From Lachnospiraceae bacterium (GTDB lineage Bacteria > Bacillota > Clostridia > Lachnospirales > Lachnospiraceae), in assembly GCA_016281555.1 (NCBI GenBank), contig JAEEIV010000062.1, positions 1 to 49,777 of the forward strand: DNA of 49,777 nucleotides. Direction: 5' to 3'. Position numbers and translations under genes: made by a program. This document shows, piece after piece, positions 23,316 through 32,069 of the stretch. Position 1 is the first letter of the stretch. Every line of letters starts with the position of its first letter. Below the pieces are notes generated by a model. That model made no database searches and had not been told where the DNA came from. It saw only the letters and a program-made list of their open reading frames with translations.

Positions 23316-25297
23316 CGAAAGCCTATTCCGTTCAAATCGTTCGCAAGGATCCCGTGCTCGTATTCGCGGCAGAGGAATTGAAAAAGTATCTCCGCATGAT
23401 GCTCATCGAAGGCGGAGACGTCCCGATTTCGTTTTTTGACGGGAACCTCGTTTATGCTGCTTGTGTGATCGAGAAAGACGTGTTCCGGCTCGGCCTGCTC
23501 GAGGATTTCGGCTTCCGTAACGAAGCGCCGGATCCGGTTCTCGACGACGTCGTTCATATCGACGTGAATGAGCGCGGCGGCGTTCTCGCGGGCTCCAATC
23601 CGAGAAGCGTGTTGTTCGCCGTTTACCGCTTCTTACGGAAAAACGGCTGCCGGTTCCTGTATCCGGGGCCGGACGGCGAGTTCATTCCGGTCAGGCAGGA
23701 ACTTGAGCCGGTGCGCTATCATAAGATGGCCGATCATCGCTTCCGCGGGCATTGCAATGAAGGTGCGGAGAGCCAGCAATGCATGCTGGAGACCATTGAT
23801 TTCTACGCGAAACAGGAAATCAACGTCTACATGCTGGAATTCGATAATCCGTTCGTCTATTACAACAAATACTACGCCCACCTGAACAATGAGGAAAACC
23901 GCGTTCCGGAGTCGGTTTCCCGCGATCAGGTCAAACAGTGGAAGCGGCAATGCGAGGCGGAGATCGCGAAGCGCGGTCTGCAGTTTCACGACATGGGACA
24001 CGGCTGGACGGCGGATCCGTTCGGCATTGATTCCTCCATCGGCTGGAACGAATCCGGACAGGTCCTGACCGAACGGCAGAAGAGCGTTCTGGCATTGCGG
24101 AACGGAAAACGCGAACTCTTCAAAGGAGTGCCGCTCAATACGAATCTCTGCATGTCAAACCCCAAAGTGCGTTCGACGATGGCGGACGCCGTCGTGTCCT
24201 ATGCGAAAAAGCATCAGAACGTGACGTATCTGCACGTCTGGCTTGCGGACGGGGCGCGGAATCATTGCGAGTGTCCGGAGTGCCGGAAGATGCGTCCGAG
24301 CGATTTCTACGTGATGATCCTGAACGAGATCGATGAGAAACTGGAGATAGAGGGGCTTCCGACGAGGATCGTGTTCATTGCCTATCAGGACACGCTGTTC
24401 CGGCCGGAAAAAAAGAAACTGAAGCATCCGGAACGCTTTTCGCTTCTGTACGGACCGATCGGAAGGAACTACACCTTCAGCATTCGGGAGAACATGACCG
24501 TTCCCGAACCGCTTCCCTATGTCCGGAACGCGTGGAAGACGCCGTCGACGACGGAAGAGAATTTCGCCCTGCTCAAATCCTGGGAGGAGATCTACGATGG
24601 TCCGGTATTCGGATATGAATACCATTTCTGGCGCCAGCAATACCATGACCCGGGCTTCATGTACCTCGCGCGGCGGATCTACGAAGACGTGCTCGGCTTG
24701 CGGACGATGGGCATGGACGGCTACGTCGAGGACGGCTCGCAGCGCAGCTTCTTCCCGAACGGTTTCCCGCTTCAGATCTATGCGGAAACGCTCGTGAACC
24801 GTGACGTCGATTACGAAGCGGAGCAGGAAGACTGGTTCCGCGCGGCATACGGGGAAGGATATCGGGAAGTCATGGCGTACCTGCAAAAGGTCTCGGATTT
24901 CTTTGATTTCCCGTACATGAGCGGGCAGAAATCTGCCGATCCGGCGAAGGGAATGCATTATCACCCGGAAATGGCGGAAAAGTTCGAAGCCGCGCACGAA
25001 CTCGCCGAAGAAGGCAGGGCGCTCGCGAAAGCGCATCTTACGATGCCGGCACGCGTGCAGACGTTGTCCTATCGCCTGCTGCTCCGGCACGCGGATTACG
25101 TAGAGGGCATTGCCGCCTGCATGAAAGAGAAAGCAAGAGGCAATGATGCGCAGGCGTTTGAGAATTATGAATCGTTCCGAAAGGAATTCGGGAAATACGA
25201 ATGTGAACTCGAGCGTTATTTCGATCACGGGCTCGCGTTCACCTGCTTCCGGCTGGACGTGAAGCGGCCGGCCAAGGTATTGGTGCCGGGGCAGTAA
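23312..25297 (+). CDS. DUF4838 protein, GH67-related putative alpha-glucuronidase-like enzyme
   Basis: A 661-residue protein. Residues about 1-110 look like the small alpha/beta domain found before GH67/GH84/GH20-type catalytic domains (LVFAAEELKKYLRMML, GSNPRSVLFAVYRFLRKNG). The central DUF4838 domain shows LHVWLADGARNHCECPECRK, PSDFYVMILNEIDEKL and FSLLYGPIGRNYTF, with acidic residues suited to hydrolysis. There is no signal peptide, so any activity is intracellular. The ATG at 23312 overlaps the preceding stop and has GGGAG eight bases upstream, so it is preferred over 23297. It is the last gene of the hexuronate operon, so release of glucuronic acid from an imported oligosaccharide or conjugate is a reasonable but unproven role. 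Confidence 0.8.
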   Translation: MTKAYSVQIVRKDPVLVFAAEELKKYLRMMLIEGGDVPISFFDGNLVYAACVIEKDVFRLGLLEDFGFRNEAPDPVLDDVVHIDVNERGGVLAGSNPRSVLFAVYRFLRKNGCRFLYPGPDGEFIPVRQELEPVRYHKMADHRFRGHCNEGAESQQCMLETIDFYAKQEINVYMLEFDNPFVYYNKYYAHLNNEENRVPESVSRDQVKQWKRQCEAEIAKRGLQFHDMGHGWTADPFGIDSSIGWNESGQVLTERQKSVLALRNGKRELFKGVPLNTNLCMSNPKVRSTMADAVVSYAKKHQNVTYLHVWLADGARNHCECPECRKMRPSDFYVMILNEIDEKLEIEGLPTRIVFIAYQDTLFRPEKKKLKHPERFSLLYGPIGRNYTFSIRENMTVPEPLPYVRNAWKTPSTTEENFALLKSWEEIYDGPVFGYEYHFWRQQYHDPGFMYLARRIYEDVLGLRTMGMDGYVEDGSQRSFFPNGFPLQIYAETLVNRDVDYEAEQEDWFRAAYGEGYREVMAYLQKVSDFFDFPYMSGQKSADPAKGMHYHPEMAEKFEAAHELAEEGRALAKAHLTMPARVQTLSYRLLLRHADYVEGIAACMKEKARGNDAQAFENYESFRKEFGKYECELERYFDHGLAFTCFRLDVKRPAKVLVPGQ

Positions 25298-25306
25298 AAA
25301 CGGTGA

Positions 25307-26548
25307 TTATTTAAGACCTTGAATAATGCAGTCCGCCGCGTAGGGGTTGCCCACGTCGTAGCGTTCGACTGCGAGGAGCAGTAAGACGTCGCCTTTTTTC
25401 AGGGAAGCAATTTCCTGAAGGGCGGCGTCTTCTTTGATCGCATCGCGGTGAATGGAGGTCACGCGTGAGAATTCGGGAATGAAGAATTTCAGGATGACGT
25501 CCCGGAACGAATCGCCGACCATCACGAAATGCGCGGGATTCTCCGACGCCGTCTCGATGACTTCCACCGCGCCGTTGCCGCTGAAGGTCTGCTTTTCATC
25601 CGAAAGGATCGCCACGTCTTTCCGGTACGGGATCGAATAAGCGGGATAGCGGGTCGAATAGCCGCAGAAGTTGGAAAGGTCGCCGCCGATCATGGTCGTC
25701 GTGATGACCTCAACGTCCTGAAGTTTGGGAACCTCGATGCCGAATTCTCCCATGATCGCATGGAAGGCCGCATACGCTCCGGCATTGTTCCAGTGGGTAT
25801 CCTGTCTCATGTAGCATTCATAGAGCGGTTTCGCCTCGATGAGATCATTCAGCAGATAGCGGAAGGAAATGCCGTTTTCCTGCAGGAACCGTTCCACGCG
25901 GTTCTCCCGCTTGTCGGCGGTTTCGATGTAGTAATTCGGGACGTATTCGGGATAGACCTGTTCCTTGTTCGGAGCCACGGCCACGAGGAACCGGATGCCG
26001 CGTTCCTCACAGTATTCCTGCAATGCGCCGAGTTTCTTCAGCCAGTCCTGTTCCGTTTCTTCGGAAAGAAGGTTCGTTCCCGTAAAATACGGCGTGCACA
26101 GCTCTCCCGAATAGAAGAGCCAGTCGCCCCGCCCGTACACGGCATAATTGTCCTCGAGCGGCGCAAGATACGGATCGTCCCAAGTCTTCCGGTCGCTGTA
26201 TTCGGGCGAATCATACCAGTCCGGCGTCGACAGCTTGGACAGGAACGGATGGACTTTCTTCCGGTAGACCTGTTCTATTTTTTGCGTGATTTTCTTCTTT
26301 GCGGAAATGAGGCGGAGCCGGAACGGGATGTGATCGTCGAACCAGGTATTCAGATCTGTGAAGAATTCATCGCCTTCCGAGAGCGACGGAAACTCCGCCA
26401 GCGCCCGCTTTTCCTCGAGCCCGGCGTTCGGATTCTGTTTCGGGATCATTTTGGCAATGACCGGAAGCACGAGAAAGAGCGCGAAGACGCCGATGATCAG
26501 GATCGGAAGGAAACGGCTCTTTTTTTCTTTTTTCGTCAGATCCGTCAT
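25307..26548 (-). CDS. DHHW/AlgX-like SGNH protein for polysaccharide O-acetylation
   Basis: A 413-residue protein with one N-terminal membrane helix (LPILIIGVFALFLVLPVIA) and an extracytoplasmic SGNH-like domain. The Asp-His motif is DTHWNN (Asp250, His252) and the nucleophile is Ser347 in MVGDSF. Further family signs are KRALAEFPSL and NKEQVYPEYVPNYY. AlgJ/AlgX-type proteins take acetyl groups from an MBOAT partner and place them on an exported polysaccharide. That partner is the gene immediately upstream (nine bases apart). AAGGAGG precedes the ATG. It ends nine bases from the convergent hexuronate operon, with no terminator visible between them. The acceptor polysaccharide is unknown. Confidence 0.9.
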   Translation of the reverse strand: MTDLTKKEKKSRFLPILIIGVFALFLVLPVIAKMIPKQNPNAGLEEKRALAEFPSLSEGDEFFTDLNTWFDDHIPFRLRLISAKKKITQKIEQVYRKKVHPFLSKLSTPDWYDSPEYSDRKTWDDPYLAPLEDNYAVYGRGDWLFYSGELCTPYFTGTNLLSEETEQDWLKKLGALQEYCEERGIRFLVAVAPNKEQVYPEYVPNYYIETADKRENRVERFLQENGISFRYLLNDLIEAKPLYECYMRQDTHWNNAGAYAAFHAIMGEFGIEVPKLQDVEVITTTMIGGDLSNFCGYSTRYPAYSIPYRKDVAILSDEKQTFSGNGAVEVIETASENPAHFVMVGDSFRDVILKFFIPEFSRVTSIHRDAIKEDAALQEIASLKKGDVLLLLAVERYDVGNPYAADCIIQGLK

Positions 26549-26557
26549 GGTGCCTCC

Positions 26558-27955
26558 TTAGAACGCCCCGTAAATCGAAGGACTGTAAGACCCTTCGATG
26601 AGGAGTGCGATGGACCAGGCGAACAGTCCGAAAAGAACGAAGAATCCGAGGATCTGAACGATCTTCGAATTCCGGACGCGAAGCGCGAGTTTCCGAAGCG
26701 GTCTCTGCAATGCTCCGGCGAACAGGATGCCGCCTGCGATCGTCAGGATCAGGTTCGCATTGAAATAGGTGACGACGTCATGCCCGAAGGAAACGCCGTT
26801 CGTTCCGAAGAGCGCGCCGAAGTAGGAGAGCGCCGTCGGAAGATCCGCCGCCCGGAAGAAGACCCAGCCCATCATGACGACGAAGATCGTGTAAAGCCAG
26901 TTGAGAGGTTTCACGGGGTTCTTTTTCAAGACTTTTCCGAGGAACAGTCGCTCCAGCACGCTGAAGACCGCGAAGAACAGTCCCCAGATCACGAAGTTCC
27001 AGGTGTTGCCGTGCCAGAGTCCCGTGACGAAGAATACGACCGTGAGATTGAGAAGCGTTCTCGCAAGCCCCTTTCTGCTGCCGCCGAGCGGAATGTAAAT
27101 GTAATCCCGGAACCAGGACGAGAGTGAAATGTGCCACCGGCGCCAGAATTCCTGGATGGAGAGCGCCGTGTAGGGGTATTCGAAGTTCTCGCTGATCTCG
27201 AAACCGAACATGTGCCCGAGTCCGATCGCCATGTCCGAATACCCGGAAAAATCATAGTAGATCTGCAGTGTGAACAGCAGGAGTCCGAGCCAGGCTTCCC
27301 CGGCGCCGAGCGAAGACGGGTCTTTTCCGAAAATCTCCGCAACGACCGGGGAAACGGTGTTTGCGATCATGACCTTCTTTACGAAACCGACGAGGAACCT
27401 CCGGATGCCTTTCATGAAACCTTCGACGGAAAGCGTTCTCGTCCGGATCGACGATCCGAGGACGCCGTACCGCATGATCGGCCCCTGACTGAGCTGCACG
27501 AACAGGGCAACGTACAACGAGAAATTCAGAGGATTCCGCTCCGCCTTCACCTTTTCCTTGTGTACGTCAGCCAGATAGGAAATGCTCTGGAACACGATGA
27601 AGGAAGCCGCGAGCGGCATGGAGATCAGGCGGAAATACTTGAAGAAAACGAGCGCGGCGACGTTCAGGAATATCGCAGAAAAGAGAACGATACGACGCTT
27701 GGAAAGCGCGGTTTCCCTCGAAAAGCGTTCCATGAACAGCCCGAATCCGAAGTTTACGAGGATCGAGGCAAACAGGAAGATGAGTCCGAAGTAACCGCTC
27801 CAGAGATAGAAGACCACGCTGAAGACGAGGAGGATCGCATTGCGTACGATCATCCTCGCTTTTTCGTTTTTTACGGGGAGGAGTTCTGCCGCGAAGTGCA
27901 GAAGCAATACGGCCGGCAGAAAGCCCCAGAGAAAAATGAGCGATGAGAATTCCAT
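26558..27955 (-). CDS. MBOAT-family membrane O-acyltransferase (AlgI/DltB-like)
   Basis: A 465-residue polytopic membrane protein that moves acyl groups from the cytoplasm to an external acceptor. Family stretches are QLSQGPIMRYGVLG, YYDFSGYSDMAIGLGHMFGF, NFEYPYTALSIQEFWRRWHI and SSWFRDYIYIPLGG, and the catalytic His315 is in TGLWHG. An in-frame ATG at 27982 exists but would lie upstream of the promoter's -10 box. The ATG at 27955 follows TATAAT by only six bases (GGGGAC), so the mRNA would begin at or next to the ATG and be leaderless. It is the first gene of a two-gene acetylation operon. Confidence 0.93.
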   Translation of the reverse strand: MEFSSLIFLWGFLPAVLLLHFAAELLPVKNEKARMIVRNAILLVFSVVFYLWSGYFGLIFLFASILVNFGFGLFMERFSRETALSKRRIVLFSAIFLNVAALVFFKYFRLISMPLAASFIVFQSISYLADVHKEKVKAERNPLNFSLYVALFVQLSQGPIMRYGVLGSSIRTRTLSVEGFMKGIRRFLVGFVKKVMIANTVSPVVAEIFGKDPSSLGAGEAWLGLLLFTLQIYYDFSGYSDMAIGLGHMFGFEISENFEYPYTALSIQEFWRRWHISLSSWFRDYIYIPLGGSRKGLARTLLNLTVVFFVTGLWHGNTWNFVIWGLFFAVFSVLERLFLGKVLKKNPVKPLNWLYTIFVVMMGWVFFRAADLPTALSYFGALFGTNGVSFGHDVVTYFNANLILTIAGGILFAGALQRPLRKLALRVRNSKIVQILGFFVLFGLFAWSIALLIEGSYSPSIYGAF

Positions 27956-27961
27956 GTCCCC

Positions 27962-27990
27962 ATTATAAGAGATGCGTACCATTTTTGCAA
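27962..27990 (-). promoter_or_regulatory. Promoter of the MBOAT operon, placed directly at the start codon
   Basis: On the minus strand, TTGCAA (27985-27990), 17 bases, TATAAT (27962-27967), then six bases and the ATG at 27955. The expected transcription start coincides with the A of the ATG. Confidence 0.65.
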
Positions 27991-28004
27991 CGGTCAGAAA
28001 AATG

Positions 28005-28032
28005 TTGCATTTTGTCGAAAAAAGTGTATACT
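28005..28032 (+). promoter_or_regulatory. Possible promoter of the YhhN gene
   Basis: TTGCAT (28005-28010), 16 bases, TATACT (28027-28032), about 40 bases before the GTG at 28072. A second reading, TTGTCG and TATAAA with 18 bases between, overlaps it. Confidence 0.45.
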
Positions 28033-28071
28033 TTTTATAAAAGGGATTGCACGAAGAGAAGGGGGATCTCT

Positions 28072-28749
28072 GTGAAGTATTGGTATTTTGCAGTTCTGTC
28101 GATCGCGTTCACTCTGGCCCTCATCTGGGCCGAGGGGAAACGGAAAATGACGGCGGCATTGATCTTCAAAGCATTGGCGAGCGCGTCGTTCGTGGCCCTC
28201 GGCGTGTTTTCTTTCCGCATGTCCTCGGACCGCGGAAAAACGGTGTTCCTCCTTCTCGGCCTCATTTTCGGCGCCGTCGGAGACGTGCTTTTAAACGTCT
28301 GCCACCTGGTGCACGAATCGCCTCTGATCTTCTTTATCGGCGGAATGTCGTTCTTCATCGGGCACATCATGTATTTGTTCGTGCTGGTTCCCGCTGCGGT
28401 TCCTTACGTCGTTCCGGCGGTCATTGCCGGCGTCGGAGCCGCGGTGCTTCTTCTCATTTTCCTGCACCGGAAACAGAACGCGGACCGGGTCCTGTTTCTG
28501 GAATCCGTCGCTTATATGATCACGGTGTCACTCATGGCGTCGTTCGCGGTCTTCGGGTTTTTCTCGAAGACGGGCGATCCGGCCGGGATCCTCCGTGCAT
28601 TGGGAGGCGTTCTCTTTCTCGTGAGCGACACGATGCTGTTCTGCCGGATGATCCGGAAAGAAAAAGCGCCGGCGGCCCTCGGAGCGCTGCTCCTCATTGC
28701 CTATTATCCGGCGCAATGTCTGATTGCGTTTTCGATGCAGTTTATGTAA
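28072..28749 (+). CDS. YhhN-family (TMEM86/lysoplasmalogenase-like) membrane protein
   Basis: A 225-residue protein with about seven or eight membrane helices. The family motifs are the paired acidic positions in GAVGDVLLNVCHL and LFLVSDTMLF, and the FFIGGMSFFIGHIMYL stretch. Eukaryotic relatives hydrolyse lysoplasmalogens, and plasmalogens occur in anaerobic Clostridia, so a lipid role is plausible. The frame opens at 27943 but the first 43 codons would be an implausible cysteine-rich lead. GTG at 28072 follows AAGGGGG and matches the family start. It is divergent from the MBOAT operon and convergent with the GH2 gene, whose stop lies two bases away. Confidence 0.82.
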   Translation: MKYWYFAVLSIAFTLALIWAEGKRKMTAALIFKALASASFVALGVFSFRMSSDRGKTVFLLLGLIFGAVGDVLLNVCHLVHESPLIFFIGGMSFFIGHIMYLFVLVPAAVPYVVPAVIAGVGAAVLLLIFLHRKQNADRVLFLESVAYMITVSLMASFAVFGFFSKTGDPAGILRALGGVLFLVSDTMLFCRMIRKEKAPAALGALLLIAYYPAQCLIAFSMQFM

Positions 28750-28751
28750 TT

Positions 28752-31067
28752 TCACCCGGGAATGATTCTCACCGTTGCAGTGCCGTCCGGATACCCCTTG
28801 GAAGAGGCCGTGATCCGGACGGTTCCCTGTGTTCCGGCACGGAATGCCGCGAACGCCCGGCCCCGGTACGTATCGTGATACGGCTTGTCAAATACCTCGT
28901 CGGTTTTCGTGAGCGCGCTCCCGAATCCGAGCAGTTCCGCGTTTTCCACACTAAGTTTCACTCTCGTTTCGACGGTCGGCTTCCGCACCCCGTCCCGGTC
29001 CGTGAACTCGACCGGAACGAAGAAGATCTCGCCCGGGCGCACTTCACTTTTTTCGGGGAGAACGTTCAGGAAAGTATCTTCCTTCCCGGAGGTCAGAACG
29101 CCGGTCGAAACGACCCGCCCTTCTTTGTCCAATGCCTCGGCGACGAGTTCTCCGGGCTCATATCTCAGCCGGAACAGCGCCTTGTATTTTTTCACCTTTT
29201 TCGTGCGGACCGGTTTGCCGTTTCTCACGAGCCGGATCTTCGCGGCATCCGAATACACTTCGACCGTGGCTTTTACGCCTTCATACCCCTGCCAGGTCCA
29301 GGAGGGCAGGGCATTGGTGAATTGCCAGGCGCCCGTCACGGGCGTCTCCTTCGCGTGATTCAGCGGGCGAACTGCAATGTACGGCGCCTTCCGGAGCCCC
29401 CATACCACCTGCATGAAGGCCATCTGGGCAAGCGGCTCGCCGGTGACGTCGATCATCCCCTGCCCGGAAAGCAGCGGAAGACCGGGATAGGACGGATAGG
29501 TCCAGCCCATGCAGGTCTCCCCGATGTAGTCCCAGGCCGCCCAGACGAAATCGCCGAAAAGCTGCGGATATTTCAAGACGCGGGGCCAGTTGTACGGCTG
29601 GTCCCCCGACATGGTTTCCGTGCCGAGCATAAGACGGTCCGGATATTTCTTCGCATCCCGGTCATAGCGGGATGCGGCGTAGTTCAGGCCAATCACGTCG
29701 AGATTCGGGGCAATGTCGTTCACGATCCGTTCGGCCGTTTTTCCCTTGCTCATCGTGAAGAAGAGCCAGCCGAGTTTTTCCGTCCAGTAATTGAAGAACT
29801 TCGAACCGCTCCGCTTTTCTTGAAAAGAGCCGTCCTCCGGCAATGGCTCCGCCTTGTATTCCCCGGTATCCTTGTAGAGTCCGTGGCCGCGTTTTACCTG
29901 CACGTTCAATAGCACGTTGATGCCTGCCGTGACCGGCCGCGTGGGGTCGAGATCGTGAATATGATCCCTCATTTCCCCGGTCAGCTGCACGCCTTTTACT
30001 TCCGCGGTCTCCGTCACTTCATTGCCGATCGAATACATAATGACGGAAGGATGGTTCCGGGCGGACTCGACCATCGCCGCCGCGTCTTCCTTCCAGCTTT
30101 CCCAGAACTGCCGTGAATAATCGTGATAGGTTTTCGGCGTATACCATCCGTCGAAACATTCGTCGAGGACGTAGAGACCGATCTCGTCGGCGGCGTGAAG
30201 CAGGATCTGAGAGGCCGGATTGTGTGCGATCCGGACCGCGTTGAAGCCGTTTTCCTTTAAGATCCGGAGCCGCCGTTCTTCGCTTTCCCGGTATTCCGCC
30301 GCGCCGAGCACCCCGTGGTCGTGGTGGATGCAGCCGCCGCGGAGTTTGACCGTCTGTCCGTTCACTGTGAGGCCGTTCCGGGCGTTCCATTTCAGTTCCC
30401 GGATGCCGAAACGGATCCTTATTTCATCGTTCTTCTTTCGTGCAACGAGCGTATAGAGTTCAGGGGTTTCGGCGGTCCAGAGCCGTGCGCCCGGGACTTC
30501 GATCTCTCCCGGCGTCCCTTTGGCAATGCAGGTTTCTCCGTCGTAGATCTCGATCGTTTCCGCATCGGATTCCACGGCAATGACCGGCGGTACCGCCGAG
30601 ACCGTGCTGACGTGCAGCGTTTCCACGTGGTCTTTATCCCGGACGATCAGGGAAACCGGGCGGTAGATCCCGCTCCCCGTATACCAGCGGCAGTTCGGCT
30701 GCAGGTGGTTTTCCACCCGGACCGAAACCGTGTTTTCTCCGGGAACAAGAAGACCCGTGAGGTCCGCGTCGAAAGGCGTGAAGCCGTAGCGGTGGCGGAC
30801 GATCTCACGCCCGTTCAAGGAAACAGCCGCATTCTGATAGACGCCTTCAAAATGCAGTACGACAGACTTGCCGAGGAGTTCCTCCCCGACCGGAAACCGC
30901 TTCTCATAAAGGTACACGCCGCCAGGGAAATAGCCGTTGTTCGTGCCGCCGAGCGCGGAAGAGCGCCGGGGCTCCCGGATCATGGCGTCGTGCGGCAGCG
31001 TGACGGGAACAGGCGGTTCGCCCTCCCTGCAAAAAGTCCAGTTTTCGTTAAAATCGATCGTACGCAT
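28752..31067 (-). CDS. Glycoside hydrolase family 2 protein (beta-galactosidase-like)
   Basis: A 771-residue GH2 enzyme. Domain order is sugar-binding beta-sandwich (about 1-165: FNENWTFCREGEPPVPVTLPH, ENHLQPNCRWYTGSGIYRPV), immunoglobulin-like domain (about 165-245), TIM barrel (about 250-560), then C-terminal Ig-like domains (EVRPGEIFFVPVEF, KGYPDGTATVRI). The acid/base is Glu350 in YSIGNEVTE, and the nucleophile is probably Glu484 in LGTETM. There is no signal peptide, so it works on imported glycosides. beta-Galactosidase or beta-glucuronidase are both possible from the family. The ATG follows the -10 box by six bases, giving a probably leaderless mRNA. Confidence 0.92.
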   Translation of the reverse strand: MRTIDFNENWTFCREGEPPVPVTLPHDAMIREPRRSSALGGTNNGYFPGGVYLYEKRFPVGEELLGKSVVLHFEGVYQNAAVSLNGREIVRHRYGFTPFDADLTGLLVPGENTVSVRVENHLQPNCRWYTGSGIYRPVSLIVRDKDHVETLHVSTVSAVPPVIAVESDAETIEIYDGETCIAKGTPGEIEVPGARLWTAETPELYTLVARKKNDEIRIRFGIRELKWNARNGLTVNGQTVKLRGGCIHHDHGVLGAAEYRESEERRLRILKENGFNAVRIAHNPASQILLHAADEIGLYVLDECFDGWYTPKTYHDYSRQFWESWKEDAAAMVESARNHPSVIMYSIGNEVTETAEVKGVQLTGEMRDHIHDLDPTRPVTAGINVLLNVQVKRGHGLYKDTGEYKAEPLPEDGSFQEKRSGSKFFNYWTEKLGWLFFTMSKGKTAERIVNDIAPNLDVIGLNYAASRYDRDAKKYPDRLMLGTETMSGDQPYNWPRVLKYPQLFGDFVWAAWDYIGETCMGWTYPSYPGLPLLSGQGMIDVTGEPLAQMAFMQVVWGLRKAPYIAVRPLNHAKETPVTGAWQFTNALPSWTWQGYEGVKATVEVYSDAAKIRLVRNGKPVRTKKVKKYKALFRLRYEPGELVAEALDKEGRVVSTGVLTSGKEDTFLNVLPEKSEVRPGEIFFVPVEFTDRDGVRKPTVETRVKLSVENAELLGFGSALTKTDEVFDKPYHDTYRGRAFAAFRAGTQGTVRITASSKGYPDGTATVRIIPG

Positions 31068-31073
31068 GTCCCT

Positions 31074-31102
31074 ATTTTACCTTGTTTTCCGGGGGAGGTC
31101 AA
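31074..31102 (-). promoter_or_regulatory. Promoter of the GH2 gene, placed directly at the start codon
   Basis: On the minus strand, TTGACC (31097-31102), 17 bases, TAAAAT (31074-31079), then AGGGAC and the ATG at 31067. The geometry is identical to the MBOAT promoter, so the transcript would start at the ATG. Confidence 0.65.
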
Positions 31103-31114
31103 CTCGGATTTCGC

Positions 31115-31143
31115 TTGACAAATCTGGCCTTATTTTATAAGTT
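31115..31143 (+). promoter_or_regulatory. Probable promoter of the lipoprotein/SpoIIE/LytTR operon
   Basis: TTGACA (31115-31120) is exact. The -10 is either TATAAG at 31136-31141 (15-base spacing) or TAAGTT at 31138-31143 (17-base spacing). It is divergent from the GH2 promoter and about 65 bases before the ATG at 31206. Confidence 0.45.
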
Positions 31144-31205
31144 ATTTATATGATACAGAAATCGTGTATGTGCGTGCACGGTGATCCTGTCCGGAGGAAT
31201 GTGAA

Positions 31206-32036
31206 ATGAGACGATGCGTCATTCGTGTTTTCCTGTGTCTTATGATTGCAGTGCTCCTGGTCCTGTCAGGATGCAGCGGCCGGAAGTACAGTTTCTATAC
31301 GCCGTCTTCGAAAGAAGAAAGGGCGCGGCTTTTCCCGAATCCCACGGCACCGAGGAAGGAATCAGAGCAGAAGTCTTTTTCCGACTCCGAAGCGCCGTCG
31401 GGGAAAACCATTAGTTTTCAAGGACTCCAGGTGTACGGGATCTATTATTCCTCGTATCAGAAGGACGGTCTGGAAACGGTGGTCCACAGATACGTTGCGG
31501 ACCGGGTCAACGATCTTATGCTCACCTGGTTTTCCGTGAGAAAATCCGACGAGCAGCTTCTCTACGCGGAATTCGGTTCCGTAAGCGGCGAGGAGGCAGC
31601 CGCCGAGATGTCCGAGGCGGAGGCCGAAGAAAAGGCCAAAAAAATCGGTTCCGAATGGATGTCACTCGATGAGAGCCGCACTACGCGCGTGCTCTTCAAT
31701 GAGAACGGAGAGCGGTATTCCTGGTACATCTTCCGGTTCGCCCGGATCGTGAACGACATCGAAACGACCGATTACGTGGAAGTGGCCCTTACGGAAAAGG
31801 GAGCGCTCCGGTATATTTCTTCTCCGAACCCCGGATGGTCTGAGAAACGGGCCGCGGACATGAAGGCGTTTTCATTGGCAAAAGCGGAAGAAGAAGTCCG
31901 GAAGAACTGTGATTTTCCGATCCTCCGGATCGTTCCGTCCCGGTTCGGGATCGATGCGGACGACCGGCTGTATCTGGAGTATTCCGTCTTTACTTCGTCG
32001 GATGTAGCGCGGGTCGTATACGTTTACATGGAATAA
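31206..32036 (+). CDS. Lipoprotein of unknown function, first gene of the SpoIIE/LytTR operon
   Basis: A 276-residue lipoprotein. The signal peptide VFLCLMIAVLLVL ends in lipobox SGC (Cys23). A short Ser/Glu/Lys-rich linker precedes a single extracellular domain from about residue 68, with LQVYGIYYSSYQKDG, EAEAEEKAKKIGSEWM, YSWYIFRFARIVNDI, YVEVALTEKGALRYI and a final DDRLYLEYSV. The strand pattern resembles PepSY/YcdB-like secreted domains, but I cannot assign it to a family. GGAGG is eight bases before the ATG. It lies 33 bases before the SpoIIE-type phosphatase gene, so it may supply or bind the extracellular signal for that sensor (inference). Confidence 0.78.
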   Translation: MRRCVIRVFLCLMIAVLLVLSGCSGRKYSFYTPSSKEERARLFPNPTAPRKESEQKSFSDSEAPSGKTISFQGLQVYGIYYSSYQKDGLETVVHRYVADRVNDLMLTWFSVRKSDEQLLYAEFGSVSGEEAAAEMSEAEAEEKAKKIGSEWMSLDESRTTRVLFNENGERYSWYIFRFARIVNDIETTDYVEVALTEKGALRYISSPNPGWSEKRAADMKAFSLAKAEEEVRKNCDFPILRIVPSRFGIDADDRLYLEYSVFTSSDVARVVYVYME

Positions 32037-32069
32037 CACGGGTTTTTCAGACGAGCATTGGACAAGCCT

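Noticed and set aside
25298-25306. Terminator between the DUF4838 and DHHW genes
   Set aside because: Only nine bases separate the convergent stops and no stem with a T-run is visible.
28047-29912. 621-codon plus-strand frame spanning the YhhN gene and the GH2 gene
   Set aside because: It crosses two real genes in other frames, is rich in Arg/His/Pro, and has no family features.
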